A stretch of 64,000 bases of DNA from Streptomyces sp. HPF1205. GTDB taxonomy: Bacteria > Actinomycetota > Actinomycetes > Streptomycetales > Streptomycetaceae. Positions 27,380 through 36,900 of the stretch are shown here, in pieces. The position numbers and the translations under genes were made by a program. The notes beneath the pieces were generated by a model, which did no database searches, was not told where the DNA came from, and saw only the letters and a list, made by a program, of their open reading frames with translations. The DNA is taken from assembly GCF_020400825.1 (NCBI RefSeq), contig NZ_JAINVH010000006.1, positions 231,820 to 295,819 on the forward strand. Direction: 5' to 3'. Every line of letters begins with the position of its first letter. Within the stretch, counting starts at the first letter, position 1.

Positions 27380-27610
27380 ATGGACCAGCGGACACCTGCT
27401 CAGGCGCACGACCAGGGCGGCGGTGACGGGACCGCCGCCGGCGAGGGGGCCGGGATCGACCTGCTCGGCATGGACCTCGACACCCTCGCGGACGTGTCGC
27501 ACCCCGTTCTGTCCGCGCTGGTGGACGACTTGCGGGCGCGGGTCGCGGGACCGGAGAGCGCCGGCCTGTGGGGCTTCGACAACGACTCACCGCCGCCGCC
27601 CCCGGACTGA
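27380..27610 (+). CDS. FxSxx-COOH-like RiPP precursor peptide (atypical C-terminus)
   Basis: Peptide of 76 residues. ATG 27380 has an ideal GGAGGGAGG ribosome site; a GTG lies one codon earlier. Residues 25-58 (GIDLLGMDLDTLADVSHPVL..., then LVDDLRARV) match the leader region of FxSxx-COOH precursors, whose core is crosslinked by the radical SAM enzyme FxsB. Normally the chain ends FxSxx. Here the end is LWGFDNDS followed by PPPPPD, so the Phe (residue 66) is four residues from Ser70 and six residues follow. Trp64 or Phe66 could still serve as aromatic partner of a three-residue cyclophane. The maturase gene lies 350 bp downstream. Confidence 0.75.
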   Translation: MDQRTPAQAHDQGGGDGTAAGEGAGIDLLGMDLDTLADVSHPVLSALVDDLRARVAGPESAGLWGFDNDSPPPPPD

Positions 27611-27959
27611 CGGACCGAGGCGCCCACCCGAACGCCCCGGGACGCGTACCGACGCCTTCCCCGGCAAGGGCGCCGACCGCGGCTCCGTTCAGGCCCCCGG
27701 ACATGACCCCGTTCAGGCCCCCGTTCAGGCCCCCGGTCAGGCCCCCGGACATGACCCCGGACATGACCCCGGACATGACCCCGACCGCGGCCCCCGATCA
27801 CGGCCCGTAGCGCGCGGATGCGGTGTTTTGGCCGAGGGCCGGGATGATACGGCCATATCCGGGCCGTATCTCTGACCAGGCGTTTGCTGAGGGTGGTGGG
27901 GCGGGAACAACCGCTGGGGCCGACGGGGCGGCGCTCGGGTACGACGGGGGAGGTGATCC
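27611..27959 (+). other. 349-bp gap between precursor and maturase genes
   Basis: No convincing gene. It contains the 12-bp repeat array at 27685-27780 and ends with the GGGGGAGGTGAT ribosome site of the radical SAM gene. Short open frames across it exist on both strands but consist only of the repeat. Confidence 0.6.
27685..27780 (+). repeat. Eight-unit 12-bp tandem array
   Basis: Eight exact-length units of two main types: CCGTTCAGGCCC (units 1, 3, 4; unit 5 differs by one base) and CCGGACATGACC (units 2, 6, 7, 8). There is no spacing between units, so this is not a CRISPR. If translated on the plus strand it would give PFRP and PDMT tetrapeptides. Confidence 0.9.
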
Positions 27960-29204
27960 GTGATGCGGCAGCCGACCGCGTCACCGCGAGGCGGCGAGCC
28001 GGCGCGGACACGCCCCTTCCCGCTGCGGCAGTTCGTCCTCAAGACGCACAGCCGCTGCAATCTCGCCTGCACCTACTGCTACCTGTACGCGGGCCCCGAC
28101 CACGGCTGGCGCGAGCGGCCCCGTACCACCGCCTCGGCGGTCACCCGGCGCACCGCCGAGCGGATCGCCGAGCACGCCGCCGCCCACCGCCTGCCCTCCG
28201 TCTCGGTCGTCCTGCACGGCGGGGAGCCGCTGCTGGCCGGCGCGCGGACGCTGGCCGCGACGGTCACGGAGGTACGCGCACTGGCCCCGCCCGGCTGCGC
28301 CGTGCACGCGAGCGTGCAGACCAACGGCACGCTGCTGACCCGCGACCGGCTGCGGGTGCTGCGCGAGGCCCGCATCCGGGTCGGCGTCAGCCTCGACGGC
28401 GGCCTCCTGGCGCACAACCGGGCGCGTACCGACCACGCGGGCCGCCCCTCGTGGCCCGCCGTCACGGCGGCCCTGCGGCTGCTGGCCGAGACCGCGCCCG
28501 AGGCGTACGGCGGGGTGCTGTGCGTCGTGGACCCGCGCAACGACCCGGTCGAGGTGTACGAGTCGCTGCTGGCGTTCCGGCCGCCGGCGATCGACCTGCT
28601 GCTGCCGCACGGCAACTGGACCAGCCCGCCGCCCGGGCTGCCCGCGCCCGCGAACGACCCGGCGCCCTACGGCCGCTGGCTCACCGCCGTCTTCGACCGC
28701 TGGTGGGACGACAGCGAACGCCGCACCAGGATCCGGCTGTTCGAGGAGTGCGTGGCGCTGCTGCTCGGGCTGCCCGCCGCCGTCGAGCGCCTCGGGCTGC
28801 AGCCCTTCACGGCGGTGGTCGTGGAGACGGACGGCAGCATCGAGCAGGTCGACTCGCTCAAGTCCGCCTACGAGGGGGCGGCCGCGACCGGCCTCGACGT
28901 CTTCCGCCACAGTTTCGACGACGCCCTGGCCCACCCCGGCGTCGCGGCCCGCCAGTCGGGCCTCGCGGCCCTTGCCGCCGCCTGCCGCGCCTGCCCCCTG
29001 GTCGCCGTCTGCGGCGGCGGCCACTACGCCCACCGCTACCGCGCCCCCTCGGGCTTCCGCAATCCCTCGGTCTACTGCGCCGACCTGGCGTACCTGATCC
29101 GCCACATAGCCGCCCGCGTGCGGCGGGCCGCGACCGCCGGCCGCGCGCCCGCCGCCGTATCCGGAGCCCCCGCCCGTGCGCCCGGAGAGGACGGGGGCCC
29201 GTGA
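27960..29204 (+). CDS. FxsB-like radical SAM/SPASM cyclophane-forming peptide maturase
   Basis: Enzyme of 414 residues. The radical SAM cluster motif is SRCNLACTYCYLY, with Cys33, Cys37 and Cys40 binding the [4Fe-4S] cluster that cleaves S-adenosylmethionine. GGEPLLAG is the expected SAM-contact strand. The C-terminal SPASM-type Cys cluster includes CRACPLVAVCGGGHYAHRY and a final VYCADL. The family (FxsB) installs an aryl-to-side-chain crosslink in the precursor encoded upstream. The GTG at 27960 and ATG at 27963 are adjacent alternatives after GGGGGAGGTGAT. The stop overlaps the next gene by GTGA. Confidence 0.88.
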   Translation: MMRQPTASPRGGEPARTRPFPLRQFVLKTHSRCNLACTYCYLYAGPDHGWRERPRTTASAVTRRTAERIAEHAAAHRLPSVSVVLHGGEPLLAGARTLAATVTEVRALAPPGCAVHASVQTNGTLLTRDRLRVLREARIRVGVSLDGGLLAHNRARTDHAGRPSWPAVTAALRLLAETAPEAYGGVLCVVDPRNDPVEVYESLLAFRPPAIDLLLPHGNWTSPPPGLPAPANDPAPYGRWLTAVFDRWWDDSERRTRIRLFEECVALLLGLPAAVERLGLQPFTAVVVETDGSIEQVDSLKSAYEGAAATGLDVFRHSFDDALAHPGVAARQSGLAALAAACRACPLVAVCGGGHYAHRYRAPSGFRNPSVYCADLAYLIRHIAARVRRAATAGRAPAAVSGAPARAPGEDGGP

Positions 29205-30634
29205 GCCGGTCGGGGCCGGGGCCGGGGCCGCGGACGGGGCCGCGAACGGGGCCGGGGGCGCGGACGGGGCCGGGTACCGGCGACGGGATCGCGGCCGTGC
29301 TCGGGAGCACCGGGAGCGACGCGCGGTCGCTCGGCCTGCTCGTCGCCCATCAGCACGAGCGGCGGCTGCTCACGCTGCGGGCGCTGCTGGACGCGGTACG
29401 GCAGGCCCCCGCGGGGGTGCTGCCCGAAGGGGCCGCAGAAACGATGCTGCGGGACTGGCGGCTGCTGGCCGCCGCCGACCGGGCCGACCGGGCGGCGGCC
29501 CGCCGCGTGGTGCAGTACCCGCTCACCGGTTCCTGGGCCGAGCGCTGCCTGCGCGACCTGGTCAGGCCCGGCGGCGCGCCGAGGGCCGCCGCCGCGCTGC
29601 CCCACCTTTCCGCCCTCGCCGCCTCCGCCGCCGCCCGGGCGGGCCTGCGCTTCACCGCCGACGTCCCGTACCGCCAGGGCGTCGTGACGCTGCCGACGCT
29701 CGGCGGCTACCGCTCGGCGCGCCCCGGCCCGCGCGAGCCGGACGGCGGCGGGCGGGTGCGGGTGGAGGGCGAGGGCAGCCGGCTGTGGCTGCGGCTGCCC
29801 GGCCGGACCGTCGAGGTCCGGCGCGGCACGGACGGCGTGTGGCGGTCGGCGGCCGACGGCTGGCAGCCCCTCAGGGCGCTGTGGACGGACGACGGCAGGC
29901 CCGTACTCGTCGACGACACCGACCCGTACCGCGACGAGGAGCGGCGCAGCGACCCGTACGGGCTGTCGGTCGCCGAGCGGCTGGACGGCGCGGACCACGC
30001 GCGCTGGCGGCGGGCCTGGCGGGACGCCCAGCCGTGGCTGAGGCTGGGCGACGGGACCAGGGCCCGGGAGGTCGCCGAACTGCTCACCTGCTTCGTGCCG
30101 CTGGAGTCCCCCTCCGGCGCGCAGTGCAGCGCCACCCTGGACGAGGCGTTCGGCGCGCTGCTCAGCAGCCACCCGGTCGACGGACTGAAGCTGGCGGCGG
30201 CGCTCGTGCACGAACTGCAGCACACCAAGCTGCTCGCCCTGTCCCGGCTGACCCCGCTGCACACCGCCGACGCCACCGCCCGGCACTGGGCGCCCTGGCG
30301 GCCCGACCCGCGCCCCTTCGACGGCCTGTTCCAGGGCGCCTACGCCCACCTCGCGCTGGCCGGCTTCCACCTGGACGTCGCGCGGGCCGCCGCCGCGCCC
30401 GCCCGCCGCGACGCCGCCTGGGCCGCGCACTGCCGCTACCGGCAACAAGTGGACGCCGTCCTGCCGCAGTTGACCGGTTCCAGCCGGCTCACCCCGGCCG
30501 GCCGGATCCTCGCGGGCGCGATGGCCGACCGGCACCAGCGCCTGAAGCAGCACACCCCGCCGCACGGCCAACTGGCCCGCGCCGCCGCCTACGTGGAGAC
30601 CGCCCGTACCATCTGGCGCCGCCGCTGGGCCTGA
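29201..30634 (+). CDS. aKG-HExxH-type peptide beta-hydroxylase (HEXXH motif protein)
   Basis: Protein of 477 residues with the motif LVHELQHTKL (HELQH at 337-341), which defines the HEXXH family often linked to FxSxx clusters and now described as iron/2-oxoglutarate peptide beta-hydroxylases. The first ~25 residues are Gly/Pro/Thr low complexity. In many genomes this domain is encoded next to or fused with the radical SAM enzyme; here it is separate but translationally coupled through GTGA (29201-29204). Likely role: hydroxylate the precursor at the core or beside the crosslink. Metal and cosubstrate use are family knowledge, not visible here beyond the HExxH. Confidence 0.8.
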   Translation: MSRSGPGPGPRTGPRTGPGARTGPGTGDGIAAVLGSTGSDARSLGLLVAHQHERRLLTLRALLDAVRQAPAGVLPEGAAETMLRDWRLLAAADRADRAAARRVVQYPLTGSWAERCLRDLVRPGGAPRAAAALPHLSALAASAAARAGLRFTADVPYRQGVVTLPTLGGYRSARPGPREPDGGGRVRVEGEGSRLWLRLPGRTVEVRRGTDGVWRSAADGWQPLRALWTDDGRPVLVDDTDPYRDEERRSDPYGLSVAERLDGADHARWRRAWRDAQPWLRLGDGTRAREVAELLTCFVPLESPSGAQCSATLDEAFGALLSSHPVDGLKLAAALVHELQHTKLLALSRLTPLHTADATARHWAPWRPDPRPFDGLFQGAYAHLALAGFHLDVARAAAAPARRDAAWAAHCRYRQQVDAVLPQLTGSSRLTPAGRILAGAMADRHQRLKQHTPPHGQLARAAAYVETARTIWRRRWA

Positions 30635-30688
30635 GCGCGCTCCTTGACCTCACGTCATGACCGGGACACGAAACGCGACGCCGGGCCG

Positions 30689-30716
30689 TTGGAACAGGCA
30701 CCGACCGGTGTAGCTT
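30689..30716 (+). promoter_or_regulatory. Predicted sigma-70-type promoter for the TIR/NB-ARC/TPR gene
   Basis: -35 TTGGAA (30689-30694), 16-bp spacer, -10 TAGCTT (30711-30716). It lies in the 173-bp gap after the hydroxylase gene and would give an ~85-nt leader. Confidence 0.5.
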
Positions 30717-30807
30717 CGGGCATGGACCCACCTGTCGCCCCGTCAGGAAGCGGACCGGGGCGGTGAACCACCGGACGAGCCACCAGCACAGCGAGGGAGA
30801 CGGTCGG

Positions 30808-33800
30808 ATGGCCGCAGGGCGCAACACCGCGTCGGGGGACGCGGCACAGGCAGTGGACGGCGGGCCGGGCCGCGCGCGGGACACCGGGCTGGTGACCATC
30901 AGCTTCGCCGGCCACAACCGGGCCTGGGCGGCGTGGATCGCCGGCCGGCTGGAGCGGTACGGACGCCGGGTCTCCCTCCAGCGCTGGGACATGAACCCCG
31001 GCGACACCGTGCGGCAGGGCCTGGAGGACCTGCTGCTGTCCGGCGGCACCGTGCTGATCGTGCTCAGCGAGTGGTACTTCCGGCTCGGCCCGCGCAGCCC
31101 CGAGGAGTGGAACGCGGCGCTGCGCGAGATCGTCCCCGCCCACCCCGACCGGTTCGCCGCCGTCTCCGTGACCTCCGCCGCCCTGCCCACCGCGGTGGCC
31201 TCGCTCGGCGCCGCCGACCTGTGGGGCCTGGGCGCGGCCGAGGCCGAGCGGCGGCTGCTGACCCGGCTCGGCATCACCCCCGCCCGCCGCCCCGGCACGG
31301 CCGGGTCGAGCGACACCCTCATCGGCCTCGGCGGCGGCCCCCGCTTCCCGCTGGAGCAGCCCGACGTGTGGGGCGGCGTGCCGCGCCGCAACACACGTTT
31401 CACCGGCCGCGAGGAACTGCTGTGGGAGGTCCACCAGCAGCTCACCCAGGCCGAGCCCGGCGCGGGCGTGGTCACGCTGTTCGGCCTGTCCGGCGTCGGC
31501 AAGACCCAGATCGCCACGGAGTACGTCTACCGCTTCGGCGCCGAGAACTACGACGTGGTGTGGTGGGTACGGGCCGCCGAGCGCGGCACCCTGCGGGAGA
31601 AGCTGGCCGGACTCGCCCCCGCCCTCGGCCTGCCCACCGGCCGGGAGTACGGCGAGCGGCTGCGCGCGGTGCGCGACGCCCTGCGCCGCGGCGAGCCCTC
31701 CCCCCGCTGGCTGGTGGTCCTCGACGGCGCCGACCAGCCCGACGACATCCACGACCTGGTGCCCTCGGGACCCGGCCACGTACTGATCACCTCGCAGAAC
31801 CGCGAGTGGGGCGAGCACAACAGCGCGCTGGTCGAGGTGCCGGTCTACCGGCGGCACGAGTCGGTGGCGTTCGTCCGCCGCCGCGCCCCCCGGCTCGACG
31901 AATCCGACGCCCACAAGCTCGCCGAGGCGCTCGGCGACCTCGCGCTGGCCCTGGACCAGAACGCGGGCGCGCTCAACGACTCCACCATGCCGGTGGACGA
32001 GTACATCGGACTGCTCCAGCGCGGCGCCGACGTGGAGTCCGGCCTGAAGGTCGCCGCCGACTTCCAGATGACGTACTACACGGCGTTCTCGATACTGCTC
32101 AACCGGCTGCGCGAGGACAAACCGGAGGCCGTGGACCTGCTGCGGCTGTGCGTGTTCTTCGCGCCCGGGCCCATCCCGGTCCGGCTGCTGCGGGACCTGC
32201 CGATCCGCGACCTGCCCGAGCAGCTCGCGGCGCTGCTGGGCGACCCGCTGCTGTGGAACTCGGCGATCGGCAAGCTGGCACAGTGGTCGGTCGTCCAGTC
32301 CGACCCGCAGGAGACCGAGGAGGACGAGCCGGCCGGCGCCACCGAGGTGGTCCAGATGCACCGGCTGGTGTACCAGGCGGTGCGCGCCGACATGCCCGCC
32401 GACGAACAGGCCACGTACTCCCGGGTGGTGCGCAAGATGCTGGCCGCCGCCGACCCGGGCCGCCCCACCGACACCCGGCTGTGGCCGCGCTACGCCGAGA
32501 TCGTCCCGCACCTGGCCGCCTCCGGCGCGCTGAGCAGCACCAACCCCGAGATCCAGCTCACCGTCATCAACTGCCTGCGCTACCTGAACCTCTCCGGCGA
32601 GTACCGGACCGGCCTGCAGATCGCCGAGCAGGCCACCGAGGAGTGGACCCAGGTCTTCCCGCCCGGCCACCCCCGGCTGTGGGACCTGGTCCACAACAAG
32701 GGCAACATGCTGCGCGGCATCGGCGACTTCGCCGCCACCGAGGCGCTGGACCGCGAGGCGTACGAGAAGCTGCGCGCCGAGCGCGGCGACCAGGACCTGC
32801 TGGTGCTGCGCGCCGCCAACGGCCTGGCCGCCGACCTGCGCAACCTCGGCCGCTACGACGAGGCGCTGCGGCTGGCGCTGTTCGTCCAGGGCGGTTACGG
32901 CGACCTCGTCGGACCCCAGGACGCCCTCACCCTCACCGCGAAGAACAACACCGCCGTCTCCTACCGGCTCCTCGGCCGCTACCAGGACGCGCAGGCCCTG
33001 GACCGCGAGACCTTCGCCGCCCGCCGCGAACTGCTGCGCGAGCGCAACAACGGCACCCTCGCCTCGGAGAGCTCCTACGCCCTGGACCTGCGGCTACTGG
33101 GCCGCTACGACCAGGCCACCTCCGTACAGGAGCGCAATCTCGAAGTGCACCAGGCGGTCATGGGCCGGGACAACCCGCAGACGCTGATGGCCGAGCACAA
33201 CCTGGTGCAGTGCTACTACCGCGGCGGCGACCGGGCCCGCGCGATGCCGCTGCTGGCCGCCCTGCTGGAGCGGTGCGAGCGGGTGCTCGGCGACCGGCAC
33301 CCCATCACGGTACGGGTGTCGATCACCTTCTCCACCTTCGAGCGCGAGCACGGCGACCTGGACCGGGCCCGCGAGCGCGGCGAGTTCGTGCTGCGGCACT
33401 ACCGCGGGCAGTTCGGCGACGGCCACCCGTACACCGCGGGCGCGCTGGCCAACCACGGGCTGCTGCTGCGGGCCGCGGGGGAGCGGCAGCAGTCGCAGAT
33501 CGAGATGGAGGACGCGCTGGTCGCGATGACCCGCGCGGTCGGCCCCGACCACCCCTGGACGCTGGGCTGCGCGGTGAACGTCAGCGGCGCCCGCAACTTC
33601 GCCGCCGACCCGGACAGCGCCGCCGAACTGAGCCGGGCCACCGGCGACAAGGCCGCCGCCGTCCTGGGCAAGCAGCACCCGCTCACCCTGACCTGCCGGA
33701 TCGCCCTGGCCAGCGACCTGCGCAACCTCCGCAGGCGGCAGGAGGCGGACAAGATCGAGGAGGAGGCGCTGGCCGCCCTGGCCTCCACCCTCGGCCCCCA

Positions 33801-33870
33801 GCACCCGCACACCCTCGCGGCCCGCTCCCGCACCCGCCCCTACTGGGACTTCGAGGCGTTCAGCTGCTGA
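30808..33870 (+). CDS. FxSxx-system TIR-like / NB-ARC / tetratricopeptide repeat protein
   Basis: STAND-type signalling ATPase of 1020 residues. Residues ~28-150 are TIR-like (LVTISFAGHNRAWAAWIAGR, then GGTVLIVLSEWYF and SPEEWNAAL, which holds candidate catalytic glutamates). The NB-ARC P-loop is FGLSGVGKT (226-233), followed by a WLVVLDGADQPDDI Walker B and a winged-helix part. From ~590 the chain is a run of TPR pairs with repeated NLxxxGRYDEAL and HPxTL patterns. Such proteins in FxSxx clusters are thought to sense a ligand with the repeats and switch on the TIR. ATG 30808 has AGGGAGACGG upstream; GTG 30763 is an alternative start. Confidence 0.88.
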   Translation: MAAGRNTASGDAAQAVDGGPGRARDTGLVTISFAGHNRAWAAWIAGRLERYGRRVSLQRWDMNPGDTVRQGLEDLLLSGGTVLIVLSEWYFRLGPRSPEEWNAALREIVPAHPDRFAAVSVTSAALPTAVASLGAADLWGLGAAEAERRLLTRLGITPARRPGTAGSSDTLIGLGGGPRFPLEQPDVWGGVPRRNTRFTGREELLWEVHQQLTQAEPGAGVVTLFGLSGVGKTQIATEYVYRFGAENYDVVWWVRAAERGTLREKLAGLAPALGLPTGREYGERLRAVRDALRRGEPSPRWLVVLDGADQPDDIHDLVPSGPGHVLITSQNREWGEHNSALVEVPVYRRHESVAFVRRRAPRLDESDAHKLAEALGDLALALDQNAGALNDSTMPVDEYIGLLQRGADVESGLKVAADFQMTYYTAFSILLNRLREDKPEAVDLLRLCVFFAPGPIPVRLLRDLPIRDLPEQLAALLGDPLLWNSAIGKLAQWSVVQSDPQETEEDEPAGATEVVQMHRLVYQAVRADMPADEQATYSRVVRKMLAAADPGRPTDTRLWPRYAEIVPHLAASGALSSTNPEIQLTVINCLRYLNLSGEYRTGLQIAEQATEEWTQVFPPGHPRLWDLVHNKGNMLRGIGDFAATEALDREAYEKLRAERGDQDLLVLRAANGLAADLRNLGRYDEALRLALFVQGGYGDLVGPQDALTLTAKNNTAVSYRLLGRYQDAQALDRETFAARRELLRERNNGTLASESSYALDLRLLGRYDQATSVQERNLEVHQAVMGRDNPQTLMAEHNLVQCYYRGGDRARAMPLLAALLERCERVLGDRHPITVRVSITFSTFEREHGDLDRARERGEFVLRHYRGQFGDGHPYTAGALANHGLLLRAAGERQQSQIEMEDALVAMTRAVGPDHPWTLGCAVNVSGARNFAADPDSAAELSRATGDKAAAVLGKQHPLTLTCRIALASDLRNLRRRQEADKIEEEALAALASTLGPQHPHTLAARSRTRPYWDFEAFSC

Positions 33871-33894
33871 CGGGCGGGCCGGGCCACGAAACAA

Positions 33895-33932
33895 CCGGGG
33901 GTGGCGCACTCCGCTGAGTGCGCCACCCCCGG
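33895..33932. terminator. Strong bidirectional terminator
   Basis: Perfect 17-bp stem starting CCGGGGGTGGCGCACTC with a CGCT tetraloop, between two convergent genes (TIR/NB-ARC/TPR and odhA). Short A/T flank on the left side. Confidence 0.9.
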
Positions 33933-33947
33933 CTACGGGTCGCGGGA

Positions 33948-36900
33948 CTAGATCTCGAAGACCTCGCGGATCAGCTCCTCCTGCTGGGCCGCGTGCCGCT
34001 TGGCCGAGCCGACCGCCGGGGAGGACGAGGCCGGACGCGAGACCCGGCGCAGCCGGTCCGCGTTGTCCGGGGCCGCGCCCAGCAGCAGGTCCAGGTGGTC
34101 GATCAGGTTGAGCGCGATGAACGGCCAGGCGCCCTGGTTGGCCGGTTCGGCCTGCGCCCAGACGAACTTCTGCGCCTTGGTGTACGGGGCCACCGCGTTC
34201 TGGATCTCCGCGCCCGGCAGCGGGTACAGCCGCTCGATGCGCAGGAACGCGATGTCGGTCGCGCCGCGCCTGTCCCGCTCCTCGATCAGGTCGTAGTAGA
34301 CCTTGCCGGAGCAGAACACGACCTTGCGCACGGCGTCGGGTTCGACCGTGTGATCACCGATGACCGGCTGGAACTGGCCCGTGGTGAAGTCCTCGGCCTT
34401 CGACGCCGCCGCCTTCAGCCGCAGCATCGACTTCGGGGTGAAGACGATCAGCGGCTTGTGGTGCGGGTTGTGCACCTGCCAGCGCAGCAGGTGGAAGTAG
34501 TTGGCCGGGGTGGTCGGCATGGCGACCGTCATGTTGTTCTGCGCGCACAGCTGCAGGAACCGCTCGATCCGCGCCGAGGAGTGGTCGGGGCCCTGGCCCT
34601 CGTACCCGTGCGGCAGCAGCAGCGTGACGCCGGAGGTCTGGCCCCACTTCTGCTCGGCCGAGGAGATGAACTCGTCGATGATGGTGGCAGCGCCGTTGGC
34701 GAAGTCGCCGAACTGCGCCTCCCACATCACCAGCGCGTCCGGGCGGGCCAGCGAGTAGCCGTACTCGAAGCCCATCGCCGCGTACTCGCTCAGCAGCGAG
34801 TCGTAGACGGTGTACCGCGCCTGGTCCTCCGACAGGTACAGCAGCGGGGTGTAGTCACCGCCGGTCACCCGGTCGATGAGCACCGCGTGCCGCTGGCCGA
34901 AGGTGCCGCGGCGGGAGTCCTGGCCGGCCAGCCGGACCGGGGTGCCCTCCAGCAGCAGCGAACCGATGGCCAGGGTCTCGCCCATGCCCCAGTCGATGGT
35001 GCCGTCCTCGACCATGGCGGCCCGGCGCTGGAGCTGCGGCAGCAGCCGCGGGTGCACGGTGAAGTCCTCGGGGATGTTCACCTGCGAGGCCGCGATCCGC
35101 TTGACGACCTCGGCGGACACCGCGGTCGGTACCGGCACCGGGAAACCGGACTGGTCGGGCTCGGGCTTCACCGGGGCGGCCGGCTTGGCCGCGGCCTCGC
35201 GCACCTCGGTGAAGACCGTCTCCAGCCGGCCCTGGTAGTCCTGCAGCGCCTGCTCGGCCTCCTCCAGGGTGATGTCGCCCCGGCCGATCAGCGACTCGGT
35301 GTAGAGCTTGCGCACCGAGCGCTTCTTGTCGATCAGGTCGTACATCAGCGGCTGGGTGAAGGCCGGGTTGTCCGACTCGTTGTGGCCGCGGCGCCGGTAG
35401 CAGATCAGGTCGATCACGACGTCCTTGTTGAACGCCTGCCGGTACTCGAAGGCCAGCCGGCCCACCCGGACCACGGCCTCGGGGTCGTCCCCGTTGACGT
35501 GGAAGATCGGCGCCTCGATCATCCGGGCCACGTCGGTGGCGTACATCGACGAGCGCGCGGACTCCGGGGCGGCGGTGAAGCCCACCTGGTTGTTGATCAC
35601 GACGTGCACGGTGCCGCCGGTGCGGTAGCCGCGCAGCTGCGACATGTTGAGCGTCTCGGCCACCACGCCCTGACCGGCGAAGGCCGCGTCGCCGTGCAGC
35701 GCGACGGGCAGCACGGTGAAGTCGGTGCCGGCCTTGTTGATGATGTCCTGCTTGGCGCGGGCGATGCCCTCCAGGACCGGGTCGACCGCCTCCAGGTGCG
35801 AGGGGTTCGCGGCCAGCGAGACCTTGATCTGCTCGCCGTCCAGGCCGGTGAAGGTGCCCTCGGCGCCCAGGTGGTACTTCACGTCGCCGGAGCCGTGCAT
35901 CGACTTCGGGTCGAGGTTGCCCTCGAACTCGCGGAAGATCTGGGCGTACGACTTGCCCACGATGTTGGCCAGGACGTTGAGCCGGCCGCGGTGGGCCATG
36001 CCGATCACGGCCTCGTCCAGCCGGGACTCGGCCGCGGCGTCGAGGACCGCGTCCAGCAGCGGGATGACCGACTCGCCGCCCTCCAGCGAGAACCGCTTCT
36101 GGCCGACGTACTTGGTCTGCAGGAACGTCTCGAACGCCTCGGCGGCGTTCAGCCGGCGCAGGATCCGCAGCTGCTCCTCGCGCTCGGGCTTGGCGTGCGG
36201 CCGCTCGATCCGGTCCTGGATCCACTTGCGCTGCTTCGGGTCCTGGATGTGCATGTACTCGACACCGACGGTGCGGCAGTACGAGTCGCGCAGCACACCG
36301 AGGATGTCGCGCAGCTTCATCAGGGTCTTGCCGGCGAACCCGCCGACCGCGAACTCCCGCTCCAGGTCCCACAGGGTCAGGCCGTGCTCCAGCACGTCCA
36401 GGTCGGGGTGCTTGCGCTGGCGGTACTCCAGCGGGTCGGTGTCGGCCATCACGTGGCCGCGCACCCGGTAGGAGTGGATCAGCTCGAAGACCCGGGCCGC
36501 CTTGGTGACGTCGTCGTCGTGCCCGGTGTCGATGTCGGTGCGCCAGCGGACCGGCTCGTACGGGATGCGCAGCGCGGCGAAGACGTCGTCGAAGAAGTCG
36601 TTCTCGCCGAGCAGCAGCTGGTTCATGATCCGCAGGAACTCGCCGGAGGCGGCGCCCTGGATCACCCGGTGGTCGTAGGTGCTGGTCAGCGTCATGACCT
36701 TGGAGATGCCCAGCTTGTTCAGGGTGTCCTGGGAGGTGCCCTGGAACTCGGCCGGGTAGTCCATCGAGCCGACGCCGAGGATCATCGACTGGCCGGGCAT
36801 CAGCCGCGGCACGGAGTGCACGGTGCCCAGGCCGCCGGGGTTGGTCAGCGAGGCGGTGACGCCGGTGAAGTCGTCCATCGTGAGCTTGCCGTTGCGGGCG

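Noticed and set aside
27685..27780. 12-bp array considered as a CRISPR
   Set aside because: Units are contiguous with no spacers, are far too short, and no cas genes are present.
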